Below the pieces are notes generated by a model. That model did no database searches and was not told the origin of the DNA. It saw nothing but the letters and a program-made list of their open reading frames with translations. Positions 21,951 to 34,605 of a stretch of DNA of 64,000 nt are shown here, one piece after another. Both the position numbers and the translations under genes were made by a program. The stretch is taken from assembly GCA_023653785.1 (NCBI GenBank), contig JAMKCH010019883.1, positions 1 through 64,000 of the forward strand, in the 5' to 3' direction. Position 1 is the first letter of the stretch. Each line of letters starts with the position of its first letter. The stretch is from Ophioderma brevispina (Eukaryota; Echinodermata; Ophiuroidea; Amphilepidida; Ophiodermatidae).

Positions 21951-23322
21951 ACTTTTAGAAGTGAAACTGGTGTTCCATTTGTTATAGATTCACCGCCATG
22001 TAATAGATGAGGTGACATCAACAGATGTGTTCAAACGGTCGGACGTAAGTGTGCGTAATGGTGCAATATCACGATTGGATTAAGCGGGGCTTGGCGTCAG
22101 TCCCATGAGTCGGGGACCTTTTTTTGCAAGAACAAAGAATCTAGGCGAGGTGAGGAGCTCGCGGGTTGTAGGATTTGGGGAGGTGGTTCTTTCAGGTTGA
22201 TTTGGCTTTACGGTGCTTAGTGTTAGATGAGACACGTGACGATTAATTATCTATTTTTTTTAAAAAAACACCTTAAAATTGAGAATCTAAATATCATGGG
22301 TGTCATATTTTTTTATCAATTTTTTTCCTCAGCTAACCAAACAAACAAACTAATAAACAGCAGACAGAAACAATGTAAACCAAACTAATAGTGCTAAATA
22401 TGCTAGTCTTAGGAGAAAGAAAGCATTGATAATGCTTTGATGATTGGTTGGAAAAAGGTGTAATGAAGGTTGAAAGAGGCAAGCTCTAATGAGCCATTTC
22501 CTATCTAAGCTTAGCATTAGTTGCATTATGTTAACAGTCCAGTTACCACGGTGTTTTCACTGCCAGGAAACTCCGAAGGGGAGGGGTCCATGGACCCTCC
22601 CCAAAGGAACCACCTTCCCTAAGAAATTTTGACAACACAAATGCAGAGGTCAAAATCCAAAAGAGTAAATCACAATCAAATTTAATGTTATTAATATGAC
22701 TTAAATTAGGAGGAAATTTTTAAACAGGCCGAAAATGGGCCAAAAGACGCGAATGGCTAACCCAGCCTTTTACTGTGAGGCATTATACCGTTTGGAAATA
22801 TTTACGCTTGCTTTTTAGTGCTAAAACAAAGTACCCCATATGGTTGGGGATAGTTGTAGTGTCAGTTGATCCTAAATGATTAATGGGACCTATTAGGACG
22901 TCAATACTATAGGTAATTGGGTTTTGCTCATTTTACCACTCATAGCGTAGGTGCCTTCTCTTTTCATTGGTGCCAACTGAGTACCAACTGCTATAGCTAA
23001 GGGTACGTCAGAATTCGCATGTCCCACAACTGTCAAGTTCGAAAATTAGCTCCAGCCTTCGGGAATATTCAATTTTCCACCCTATAAGTTAGGAATTCGA
23101 TGTTTCATGCGGTTTGTGCTCCTCTTGTGTAATGATGGTTTTTATATAACTCATCGTGTTTATTGCTATAATAATATTTTGAGTCAGTAAATTGCGAATA
23201 TCCAATGTCAGGTACTTTCATACTTTTCCTCCATTTTATAACGTGACGTCCATACTATGCAAGTTGGGGTAACACTTTTAGTTTGTTACCAATGGAAAGT
23301 ACGAATCTCTAAGCTAGTCCCG
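21951..23322. other. Unassigned DNA, may include SINE body to about 22130
   Basis: No further feature recognised. 22560-22640 contains ccatggaccctccccaaaggaacc, vaguely like 6960-7020. Confidence 0.35.
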
Positions 23323-23660
23323 GGGGGCAGTTATATTCAATGGTGGATATGAGGCGTGAACAAAAAACGGCGTAAAAAAACGGGTCTCTTTTTTCCAGGA
23401 CAGGCGATGTACGCGCGTACATTGATTAGGGTGTCAAAAACAGGCAAAATATGGGAAACAGGGTATGTTTTGTTTCGTAACCCTGGAAATGTGATGTACG
23501 CGAGGATCATATATCCAATAAAAAATATTGTAAATTGGAAGTCAAAGCGAACATAAGCAAAGCGGATAATAGGGGTTATATTACAGCACAATGCATTGCT
23601 TACGGTTGTTTTAGGGTATCAAAACTGACAAAAGACTTGTTTATGGTGAGCACAAACACA
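23323..23660 (+). repeat. CCCGGGGGG-ended dispersed repeat, partial
   Basis: Starts CCCGGGGGGCAGTTATA and contains loosely repeated modules: ggtctctttttt..gatgtacgcg, then gggtgtcaaaaacagg, then gggtatgttttg..gatgtacgcg, then agggtatcaaaactgac. The terminus resembles those of the elements at 40791 and 47459, but no right-hand CCCGGG end is visible. Confidence 0.4.
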
Positions 23661-23730
23661 AAAAATGCGTGTTTAGGGAGGGAGAGGGGGAAGGGGGGGG
23701 AGATAGAAGGGAGGGGGTGCGGTGATGGGA
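23661..23730. repeat. G-rich purine tract
   Basis: GGGAGGGAGAGGGGGAAGGGGGGGG-like run, split here for brevity. It could form a G-quadruplex. Confidence 0.5.
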
Positions 23731-23982
23731 GGACTCCCTGTCGCCTCATTAATTCCGTGGTCCTTTTCCTACGCCATTACATTAGCTCGTATTGTCGTGA
23801 GCACGACTCATGTGATACTCTACTAAACCGATTCTATATCCTCTTTCTGTCTCTATAACCACCTTCTCCCCTACCTTCCTTTTCCCCCTTCAGTCTTCAA
23901 TTACTTCTTCTTCCGTCAATAATGTCCCACAGAATCACTTGGACACGCCTGAGGTGTCCGTCCCGTCTTCTATTTTCCATCT

Positions 23983-24300
23983 TTACTTACTGGTTATTCC
24001 TTCTCTCCCAGCATTCCGCGTTCCCTGCTTTCGATTTATTTTGAGGTCCTCACACACTGTACCTTTGGCATGCATGGAACACTTAGCACTGCTGGTATGT
24101 TTTTCGGATCGGTGGAAATAGTGTTTAGTGTTCAATTCGAGTCGCAGTTCACGCATCATAGTCCCCCCTTTGAATACACTGGCCCCCCGGGAAGCTCTCA
24201 ATGGTACCAATTTAATAGGCTCGTGTATTACGGTAAGGAAATTCACAGGAGTGTCACCCATCGCCCACGTCGGGAGTGTAGTTTACAAAGATGGCTCAGG
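23983..24300 (-). CDS. Unrecognised minus-strand open frame, coding-like
   Basis: Open from about 24300 to a stop near 23983, with an internal Met at 24261. The product reads MGDTPVNFLTVIHEPIKLVP..., then SRGASVFKGGT, RELRLELNT and a basic C-terminus. The composition (GC-richer than its surroundings) and amino-acid profile look more protein-like than most frames in the window. I do not recognise a domain. It could be a transposon-derived fragment or an exon. The plus-strand frames at 24070-24511 overlap it antisense, and at most one is real. Confidence 0.25.
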
Positions 24301-27300
24301 TAGACGATGGTTCCCCGGTTTAAAAACGATCAAGCAATTGTCATATTTTTGGTATGAAATGTCAACAATTCAAAAACTCGATTTCGTTAAAAAAAGAAAC
24401 ACTGATGGTCCATGTCACCCTTCACTTGACTTACTTAAATCATATCCAGTTGTTCATTTTATAAATAAAAATATAACTGTTCAAAACACAATTCCATATT
24501 TTGGATTATAGGGTTTTTGTTTTCAGAGTGAAAATGTGAATACAGAAATTATTTTTAAGCTTCTAAAAATTAATTTTTCTTGTGTGACAACAAATCTTTA
24601 ATGTGAAAATACAAGCCTTTAGTTTATAAAATAAAGATCAAGCGAGGGACCATATTTTTTTTTGGTTTTTTGCCAAATGCCCTCAACCGCTACATTTTAA
24701 TAAATAAGCAGTTGGATTCATTTTTAATGATCAAAACGGCTTAAAAGTGCCCTTATCTTTTAAATGATCCCGTCTTTGAAGTCATTATTTTTGTAATTAA
24801 ATTAGATCTTTATTCACCTTGCCTTCTGTTTGTGATTAACAAAGTTGAAATTGTGAATTTCGTTTTTGCAAACTCAGAGAACGGTTATTGTTTCTCTTAC
24901 ATTTCGCCCTAAAACGCGTCCTCTCCGTTGAAAAGTGTCAGTCTGTGTTACTTTTTTTTTTAGTTAAAAAATTTTTTGTCCAAATAACCCTACTACATTT
25001 CATGAAATTAAGGACGTAACTAAAACAGCAAAACACAAATAAACAAGCCATGGTTTTCATCGAAATTACTGGACACTCAAAAATCTTATTTAGGGGTGTT
25101 GATTTGTTTCGGCAAAAAAATACTGTTCTTTTAAAATCTGACAAAATCCTGAATTTCCAAGGTAACAGGGTTCCTTGTTGAAAACTTGTTATTTGTTCTC
25201 CCGGGGGGGGGGGGGTGTCTCAAGCGTTTGGTTGTCTAGGGGGATGTGGCGGCCGATTGGTTGAACCCCGAATCCAGAAAAAAAATTACTGAGTCAATGA
25301 CTCATGTTGGTGAGGGTTCTTCATTTGTCCGTGTAATTGAGACACTAGTCAGGCTAAAACCTAGTCAAGCAAATGACTTCTCTTTTATTATAATAGTTTT
25401 GAAAGCCACTTTTAACACTAATTTTTTTCAGTCAGCTTCATCTTGCATAATAATATAATATTAGTATTACATGACTTTGGTCGGTTGATACCATAAAAAT
25501 AGGTCGGGGCCGCTCGCCAAGAAAATATCAGGCCCGTCTTCGACTCGCCTGTATATTTGATCTAGGCTCGGGGGATCTTTTTCTGTTTATCAACCTTAGC
25601 CATCCAGTATTAATAAAATACTTGGGCACTGAAATGTCAAGGGCCTTGATGGGGATTTCTTTTTAATAACCTCGGCTGCCGAGGTCAAAGGTCATAGTTA
25701 CGATTCCAAATATATAAATTGGTGACACGTGGTTCCATCTTTGGGTATCCGCGCAGACAGAATGTAGCATTATGACCAAGCCTTTACCCCACAAGGTCAA
25801 GAGTCACATGGCTCGGCAGATGCCCACGTATAAAAACTATATGGACACGGGGGGTCTAAAACCTTAAGAATCGATCCTTTAGCTCAATACTTTGTCTGAT
25901 AATGGAACGCCAATATGCATTGAAAAAACCTCACAGTCAACATATCCAAATCTAATTTGCAGAGCATCGCAATGGAAAATCTGATATTCGTACGTTTTTG
26001 CGCGGGAAATTTTCGACGTATGCTACATCTACACCGTGCTTCTATGGAAATGCATAGTTTTTGTGGTTGCATTAAACTTTTATTAGCTGTCAATTTGACA
26101 TAACCATTTATCACCGTATAACCCCGGACGACCACTGTCTGCGAAATTCTACGTCATACTAGGTTGTCGTAACCCCTCTCTCTCATCTCTCTCTTTTGTA
26201 CGAATTTCATCATACAGGGTTGAGTAAAAAACCTACTCTGATGCTGATGTGTGCCGCCATATTGTATATTTTAAATTTATCTAACATATATGGTACCAGT
26301 CGAAAGCTTATATGCCGAACCACAGTTTTTTTGTAGTCCAGGCTGTTCAACATCCACGGATGTCCCATTTGAATGCACGGGCGACAAAATAAGCAAATGA
26401 CTCCCCAAAATGAGAAGGGGGATGTCCTTATTGCTTATGGACTTCTCGTGGACGTCCAAAGGTCAGACCATACCTTTCAACCAAATAAATGAGCCTTGTG
26501 CTCGATCTTCAATTATATAATAACACAGATTTAATGATTTTAATCCGTTTTGGTTCAAGAATTTGGTATGCCCAAAACAACATTACATATAATAATAGTA
26601 TAAATTTACACACATTTATAAGATTGATACTTAGAGTCCGCACAATGTCGCAGAGAGAGCGTTGCAGTTCAACGATTGATATGTCCTCACTAGCGAAGAC
26701 TTCAGAATGACAGCATGCAAAGTCACCTGGTAATTAACTTTTCTATGGGTCTCGTTACTATTGACCATCAAGTCATGAGGGTTGTGTGTAAGTAAAGTGT
26801 CATTCAAGCTAAGATGCACCGAGCACCTAATAGGCTTTTATTAGGACCAAAAACTGAGGCCAAAGTTACAATGTAAGACAGCTTAAAGGCAGGGGGCTCT
26901 ACAGTGATCCACACGAAAGAGTGAAAATATTGAAATTGGCAGGAATATCGTACAAGTGGCCTGTAGAATCTCAAAAGGTATATTTTATGCAACCTGAACA
27001 ATTGCATAAATGAGAAAACAGCATGTTCAAAATTTAAGATCGCCCATTCAATTACGGTTGTAGTAAAGTGTGCCCGTACCGACAGTAATGACTGAAATAT
27101 TTGATTTTGTCGTTATAGGTTGCATTTGGGTCCTATCAACTTGCAGGGTAGGATACAATAGACTTTTAAGAAAAAGGCCCAAATCTGATTTTTGATGATT
27201 TTTGTTCGAGTTTCTGATTTAGCAATCACTGATATGCCTTTAAAGACCGAGGACAATTTCAGAAAGAAGCGCCCTCGCTATTTTTTTCCCAACCCGGTTT

Positions 27301-27559
27301 TTTTGCATATTTGGAATGCTTACCAATGTAACAATTAAATCACACCTAAGTGAATAAGATAGTATACAACACTTCTTTATTGGCAATAAGATGATGATTT
27401 TCGTCATTTGGTCGTTTCGTGCACCGACAGAAATCAAAGCACGGTTTTCTATAGGGACATTACGATAGCGGGCAGTTCCAAACAAAGTTGGCTATTTTCG
27501 TTTGTACTTGTTTGTCCATACCCTTCGAAACGTTCGCGGTAGGTGGTGGTCTATATACA
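24301..27559. other. Unassigned DNA
   Basis: No gene recognised. It contains a G14 run at about 25202-25215, a CTCTCT-rich stretch near 26178-26198 and many short frames without protein signature. Confidence 0.45.
25682..25694 (+). promoter_or_regulatory. DR1 nuclear-receptor half-site pair
   Basis: Exact AGGTCAAAGGTCA, two AGGTCA half-sites spaced by one base, the consensus bound by RXR heterodimers and HNF4-type receptors. It follows a CCTCGGCTGCCGAGG palindrome. No promoter or gene is nearby, so function is speculative. Confidence 0.2.
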
Positions 27560-27705
27560 CAACGGATCAAGTGCAATTTATGAGAAATTCGTGTTCTCAA
27601 AAGGTTTTGGTCATACACCGTTCGCCAACGGTTCTTTCTCGTATGTGGTCGACACCGGGATCAAGTGCAATTTTGAGAAACTCGTGTTCTAAAAGAATCT
27701 CCTCC
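27560..27705 (+). repeat. Two-copy tandem repeat, ~95-bp period
   Basis: The block cggatcaagtgcaattta..gagaaattcgtgttct at 27563 recurs as gggatcaagtgcaatttt..gagaaactcgtgttct at 27658. The overlapping 87-codon frame is a by-product. Confidence 0.65.
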
Positions 27706-28264
27706 TATCACTTTAAATATCTTGGTGGGCAAGAATTACATGAATCAAGTCTGCAAAAAATGTAACATGTACTCCCAACACGGTGTGGCATTCATGTCAA
27801 TGTTGTTATCGATACACTTGCGATTTCAACCATCTACCCCTGTAGACGATTTTAAGTTGTACCCTTCCAATTTCTTGCTGAAAATAAATAGAAGGTTTTG
27901 TACAATATTAATCTGATTTTTGTATCGCCTGGCATAGTGCATGGAGACACATACAGTGTGAGTCAAAATGATTGTTTCCCCAGGTAATCCTGATTTATTT
28001 TTCTTGTCAAACTGTTGCAGGTTCCTCTTAAATTGTAAATACTAAAGTACATTGTAAAATAGCTTTCCAGGATTTTTAATTTTCATTTTGGGTCAGGCAA
28101 TCAAGGTATCTGCCTTCATTTAAATAAGCCCTCAAAGATTTTCTCCTTTGTACAAGATTCTATTGGATTTGGTATTGAAAGCGCAGGAAAGTTCAAGGTG
28201 GCTACCTAATGTGTGCTTTACCCACTCTGTGTGATAAATGTTAATAATGCCCCAATGAGTGTAA
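27706..28264. other. Unassigned DNA
   Basis: No feature recognised. Confidence 0.35.
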
Positions 28265-30900
28265 CACAGCCCGGTTTTACTTGTGTTTTAATGGCACCAA
28301 CGAAGTGCAAATATATTTTGAACTGTTTAGAATTCTTCAGGCTTTGGACTGAACGGCGTGTTAACTAGTAACTAAGGCCAAAACAAAAAGATATTGAAAT
28401 ACGCAAACCAAAACCAGGTTTCCATTTAAGTGATACACCTTATTGGCTAAAGGTCAAGATGCAGAGACTTTTTGGAACATTTGGTCTTGTCTCTGGATAA
28501 CTATTGGTAATACTTGTTGCTTCACGGTGGTGAATAATCAACAAAACAAGAAATTTAATTTGCCCTATCTTGTTTTTCCTGTCTGATTTGTGAATTACAA
28601 CTTGTTAACCATTTTTACGTCATCTTCTAATGTTTAACTGTAATACATTTGTATACGCGGCATTTCGGGAGCCCTCTAAAATGAGGCCATAACGTGAAAA
28701 TAATGCGTGAATCTCGGAATTTTTCATGGTGATTAAGCTAATTATTTGTTATATAAAGGGGTATATAAATCTGTAAAAAGATTACAATAGTTTACTTTTT
28801 TTTTATTCATCGTGTGACCAAATCTTTTGACTCACACTGTAAGGGATTGCTTTTTCCACTGTGACTTATTTCTGTGTGTTGTATCTATATGCTTTAGCTG
28901 GTGTGCTGTGGGTTGACACTAAGGTTTAAAGTACACCCGTACAACGATAATATTATACAATATACTCTATAAAATAATAGGCTGTGGTTTCGTTAAAAAC
29001 GGATTATATTAACCATAACAATGAATTAAAACCATCTAGACTGACCAGCGCTATTTAAAATGGTCGCGCTATTGAATAACGTGTTTAATGTGGATACGTC
29101 CTGCAAACTTTTGCGTCATACATATGCCATAGGAAATGCAAATTATGAAAGCGGCACGTGTGAAGGTGTATGACGCTACTGTGCCGTCAGTGTCGCTTAA
29201 CACATATACAGGTATCGCGGCACTCCACTAAGCGCGAATTTGCAAATCGCTCATGGTCAGACAAAATGGTTTTTAGGGATATTCATTTTTTATGGTTAGT
29301 ATTAGGTCTGTTTCCCATGAAACCACTCGATAAGGTGTTCAATAATGTAATTTTATAGCGTTATTTTAAGTTATTCTTAGTACGGGTTCTCCTTTAACAT
29401 TCTCGCATATGCATTGACCGATGAGTTCGTACTTGGTAAAAGAACGGCCCCACTCATTGCACAGTCACTCTCACGGATCAGGTTACCTGGTGGTGGTAAT
29501 TTTATGTGCACAGTCTGCGGTACCCGCCAACCAACCGAGCCCACGAAAACAGTAACGTGCAACGAAATCCCAGTGGGCGGGTGACCGCCTGGTGTTATTT
29601 TTAAGACTGTTGCCCAAACCTTGGATTTGGTGGTGTGTTGACACTTTACAAATTTCAAAATGGTTTCTTTCAATTTTGGCCATAGAAACTATACATAAAC
29701 ACACACAATACTTGCAAGGGTCGGTACTTTTGTGTGAGAAGAGGACCACACCCAGGGCCCTGGGGGGCCTGTGTTGTTTGTCGCCATGACCTGCAATAAT
29801 CATCATTGTTTACAGGGCTTTACTGGCCCGGGGTCCCACCTCTGAATAGGCCTGGACTGACCTGGGTCAAGCCCCTATAGGGGATTCTGTATTTATGCCT
29901 CTGTCAATTTGTTGTTTTTTGTCTGAAGGTATAAAGCGGGGTATCAAAAATTGTTTTAAGACCGCTAAAAGGGGGGATCACAAAATTTTCGAAACCTAAA
30001 AAGGGGGGATCAAATAAGTTTTTAGTCCGAGGTTCCAACTTCCCTCCCCCCACCAAAGTATGTAGTGAACACTCCCTTAGCTGAATCAAAGCCCCAGATT
30101 ATAAATCAATGGTGCGTTCTATACGTTTAGCTATTGTTGAACCAACTTTCTATTTCGAGGCGCATTTCCATTATCGTTAACTGTCTAATAAAGATTTAAT
30201 ACTATTGAAGTACATCATTGTTCCCAAAAATCTATTTTGTATTGAGCACTTCTTTGTGCAGTTAAGTGTTATTTTTTTGGCAATACAAACCTCTATTGTT
30301 ACTTGGTCCATGCAATCAAAATGTTCGCCATGTTTTGTTTTTTTCGGTATGCCCTTCAGCTATAAATAAAGTGAAAACGTTTTAAATTGGGCTGTAATAT
30401 TTTTGAAAACTGCCAATTCTTTTGATCATACATGGAAACAAACTTATAGTTTTTATACTACATCACGACGCCGATTCCGTTTGGAGTTTATGGTCCAAGG
30501 TCACTGGCATTTTATACGGCGGGTCAAATTTAAGGCTTCTCTGCATTGTTGTTTTAAGGTAAAGGGTTAAGACACGAATAAGTTTGACTATTGTATCTCA
30601 CTTTTCAAGTATGGAGCTGAACAAACTAGGTCACCTACCCATTATATTTCTTTTGACCTTCTTTGACACAGTGTATTTTATACCTATCGGGCTACGACCC
30701 GATCCTTGGAGTTTGTAAATGGTCAAAGGTTCAATGTGCATTTTTACACGGGTCAAAATGTTAAGGCTTTAAGCTGTTATCATTTACAATTGTAAACCTT
30801 TTTAATGGTCTTGGCCTGTTTCACGCTTAACAACTCCCCCACTCGTAGTCGTAGATGTAAGTACAAGTTTTTACATTTAGTGGAATGAAATGGTAAAATT
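28265..30900 (+). repeat. Tandem duplication, copy 1 (~2.6 kb)
   Basis: Collinear with 30910-33500. Shared landmarks in order: caagtgcaaatatatttt, gatacacctta.tggctaaaggtc, gcgggagccctctaaaat.gaggcc, the TTAA MITE, aaaagaacggcccc.actc, gggtcccacctctgaatagg, the ggggggatcaaa repeats, ccaacttccc..ccaccaaagta, and cgacccgatcc.ttggagttt with gacacgaataagtttgac. No coding frame is conserved between the copies, so the unit is noncoding. Confidence 0.85.
28930..29393 (+). mobile_element. TTAA-targeting MITE, copy 2
   Basis: Left end AGTACACCCGTACAACG after TTAA (28926-28929). Right end GTACGGGTTCTCCT before TTAA (29394-29397). Internally it matches 18054-18521: aaaccatctag.ctgacca, gaataacgtgtt, the ccatagg block and tttcccatgaaac. 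It lies within the duplicated unit. Confidence 0.85.
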
Positions 30901-30909
30901 TTGTGACAA

Positions 30910-33500
30910 CAGACCTTTTATCAAGTTGGGTTTAATGCAACAACAAGTGCAAATATATTTGCCTGTTAGAATTCTTCAAGGGTTGGAATGAACTCGTTTT
31001 GAACTATAACTAAGGCAAAACAAAAAGAGATTGGAAAAATACACACCAAACCCAGGTTTCAATTAAGTGATACACCTTAGTGGCTAAAGGTCAAAGATCC
31101 AGACTTTTTGGAACATTTCTTTCATGATAAATATTAATAATTTCGTACTTCACTGTGGTGAATAAATGCAACAATCAAGCAAGTTATTTGCCTATCTTGT
31201 TTTTCTGGATCTGGATGGTGAATTACACTGTAAATGTTACTCATTTTATGGTTTAATGTACTCAAATTTGTTATTACGCTGCATTGCGGGAGCCCTCTAA
31301 AATTGAGGCCATAATTGAAAATAAAATGCATGAATCTCGGTATTTTTGACATGGTGCTTAAGAAAAACTAGTATTTGTTAATATAAGTATATAATTAATA
31401 TTGTAAAAAGATTAAAATATTTTTAATATTTTTTTATTCATCGGGGATCAATCATTTGACTCACACTGTAGGGATTGCTTTTACACTGTGACTGTATGCT
31501 GGTGTTGTATGCTATTGCTGTATGCTGTGTGCTGTGGGTGTAAAAGTAAGGTAAAGGAAAACCAGTACAACGAATAATATTTATATAATATACTTAGAAA
31601 ATAATTAGCGAGTGTTTCGTCAAAAACGGAATGATATTAACCATACAATGAAGTAAAAACCATATAGACTGACCAGGCGCTATTTAAAATTCGCCGCTAT
31701 TGAATAACGTGTTATGTGATACGGTCGGCACGTTTGCGTCCATACATGCCATAGAAATGCAAATTATGAAAGAGGCACGTGAAAGGTGTATGACGCTCTG
31801 CCGCCGTCAGTGTCGCTAACACATATACATATCCCATATCCACTAGCGCGAATTTAAAATAGCGCATGTCAGACAACTGTTTTATTCATTTTTATGGTTC
31901 GTATAATTCCGTTTTCCCATGAAACCACTCGATAGGTGTTAAATAATGATTTTAATAGAGGATATTGTATAAGTTATTCGTAGTACGGTTCTCCTTAACA
32001 TTCTCGCAGAGGAAGGATCAATTTTTTTTTCTTTTCCGTCTTTTTGTCACCACCCTTTCCTTCATTTTCGCTTTTTCTGCTTTCGTCATACCCTCTCCGA
32101 TTAAGTTAGTACCTGGTCAAAAGAACGGCCCCTACTCATTCACGGATCACTGCTCACGGTTCACGGTTACATGGTTAATTTTATGTCACAGTCTGCGTTA
32201 CCGCCAACCAACAGGAACCCAAAAAACAGTACGTGCAACGAATCCCCATGGGCGGTGACCGCATTTGTTAGTTTTAAGACTGTTGGCCCAAAAATGGGAT
32301 TTGTGGTGTGTTGAACCACTTACAAATTCAAAAATGGTTCTATCAATTTGCTGAGAAAAACTATTACATAAACAGAACACGAATATTGAAGGGTTCTGTA
32401 CTTTGTTGAGAAGAGGACCCACACACAGCCTGTGGCCTGTTGTTTGTCGCCATGACTGCAATAATCATCATGTTTACCGTATGGACCAGGGTCCCACCTC
32501 TGAATAGGACTGAACTTACATGGTCAGCCCCTATAGGGATTCGTAGTTGCTTTGCATTGCTGCGTTTTTGTTCTGAAGGTATAAGAGGGGCGATCAAAAA
32601 GTAAGACCCTAAAGGGCGGGGATCAAAAAATTTCGAACCTAAAAAGGGGGGTCAAAAATTTTGAAGTCCGAAGTTCCAACTTCCCCTCCCCCCCACCAAA
32701 GTATGATGAACACTCCCTTAGCAAGATCAATGCCAAGATTATAAAGCATTCGGCAGAAACGTTACTAATTGTTGAACAAACTTTCCATTTCGAGGCGCAT
32801 TCCATTCGTTAACTGTCTAATATCAGGATTGAATACTCAATTTCAAAAAATCTAATTGTCTTGAGCACTTTCTCTGTGCAGTGTAAGTTTATTTTTTGGC
32901 AATTACACTAACTCTATTGTACTGGGTCATCAATGAAAAAATGTCAGCCATTTTTTTTTATGACCTTCATATCAAAGAGGGAAATTTAAATTGCTGTAAT
33001 AGTTTTGAAAACATGCCAATTCTTTTGATATCAAATTAAAAAACGTATGAGTGTATACTATCTACGACCCGATCCTTTGGAGTTTCAATGGTAAAGGTTC
33101 AATGTGCATTTTATACACGGGTCAAAATTTAGGCTCTCTGACATTGTGGTTAAGGTACACAGGATTTAAGACACGAATAAGTTTGACTATTGTATCTCAC
33201 TTTTCAAGATATGGCGCTGAACAAACTAGGCCAATAGCCATTAGATTCTTTTGACCTTCTTTTTGACACATAGTGTATACCTCTCAAAAACGATCTACGA
33301 CCCGATCCTTTGGAGTTTTAATGGTCAAAGGTTCATGTTGACATTTTATACACGGGTCAAAATTTAAATAAGGCTTTACATTTTACATTTACATTGTAAC
33401 CTTTTACTGGCTTGGGGGGGGCCTTTTTCAACGCTTAACTCCCAAACCGTGTCGTAGTAATACAATTTACATTTATGGATCGAAATTTAAATTTGTGACA
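30910..33500 (+). repeat. Tandem duplication, copy 2 (~2.6 kb)
   Basis: Second copy of the 28265-30900 unit, in direct orientation and abutting it. It differs by many small indels. It also has a pyrimidine-rich stretch at about 32010-32105 absent from copy 1, and a repeated gacccgatcctttggagtttcaatggt module at 33066 and 33300. Confidence 0.85.
31555..31993 (+). mobile_element. TTAA-targeting MITE, copy 3
   Basis: Left end AGGAAAACCAGTACAACG. Right end GTACGGTTCTCC before TTAA (31994-31997). It is the counterpart of 28930-29393 in the second duplicated unit, so it was present before the duplication. Confidence 0.82.
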
Positions 33501-34438
33501 CCTTTGTAAACTCAAATTGCCCCTCCGGCCAGCAGAACAATGGTGACTTGACCGTAGCAAAGTACATTTCGATATCAGCCCATCCCTCCAAATAAAACCA
33601 TACCTTCTACAGTATTCACGAAGTGACACGAAAACAAAATCGGACTAAGATCAGTAACTGTAATTTAATGATTTTAATGCCTCTTATACTGGATTCCATC
33701 ACCATTGACTTTTGCCAAAGGTCATCGGTCCTTTAGGGTTAACAGAAGAGGGTTAAAAAATTGTAATCATTGGATATGACTCAGCTGCTCTTTCAATACC
33801 TTCACAGAAATGAGAGCTGGTCCAGATATATATGGAATTCTGTGTAACATAATTTTCTAGCTACATATATATGGGTTCCAAAACCATATAAACACAAAAA
33901 CATCAACACTTTGGAAATTTTCACCTAATTTATAAACATCTCAATACTGTATTACTGTCCTGTAATTAACTTAGATGTCGGGTTTTTATTAATTAATTTC
34001 CAAACATAATACGTTTTTCGAAAAAAAGTCATAAAAAAGAAAAGTTGTTATTCATTGTTGGACCCAACTGATCGGGTTCCAACTTGAAAACTATTTCGTT
34101 TTTTGAATTTTTTATTATTTTCACTGATTTTTATTGGCAAAATACATAACAACACTGGGTCCATGTGATTTACTTTGACCATGAAACTTTGATTACAAAC
34201 CCATTCACTATTTAATTAGGGGAGTTTTTCCAAAGCATGTTACGAACAATTCATTACCTCTGTGCTCATTATCAAAAGCGCGCTCTTTAATTGGTTAGTT
34301 TTATGGCCCGAACTAATGCGGCGATTAAATCGAGCATCTTTTTCGGCGCGTGCCATTCCGTCGGCGCGAACATTACGAGGAAAAGCCAGAGCGCAGTTTT
34401 TCGGTTATCGTTTTTTATTTAATGGGTATAATAGAATA
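33501..34438. other. Unassigned DNA
   Basis: No gene recognised. The composition rises in GC and CpG after about 34270. Confidence 0.4.
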
Positions 34439-34605
34439 GAAATAAAGGGCGCGATGGTCCATGTTTATGTAGGAAATAATATGTCCTCGGCAGTAAAAAC
34501 TTTGAATAATGGGTCCTCGGTTTCCGTCGCCTCCCCATTATTCTGTTTTTACCTGCTCTGAACCTTTCTTTCTTGCCTAAACATGAACAGCGCGCCCTTT
34601 ATTTC
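34439..34605. repeat. Nested foldback (hairpin) element, 167 bp
   Basis: The outer arms gaaataaagggcgcg..catgttta (34439-34468) and taaacatg..cgcgccctttatttc (34578-34605) pair. The inner arms gcagtaaaaac..aataatggg (34490-34513) and cccattattctgtttttac (34534-34556) pair within them. The whole sequence is an imperfect palindrome able to form a long stem. It fits a small foldback MITE or an RNA hairpin source. Confidence 0.75.
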
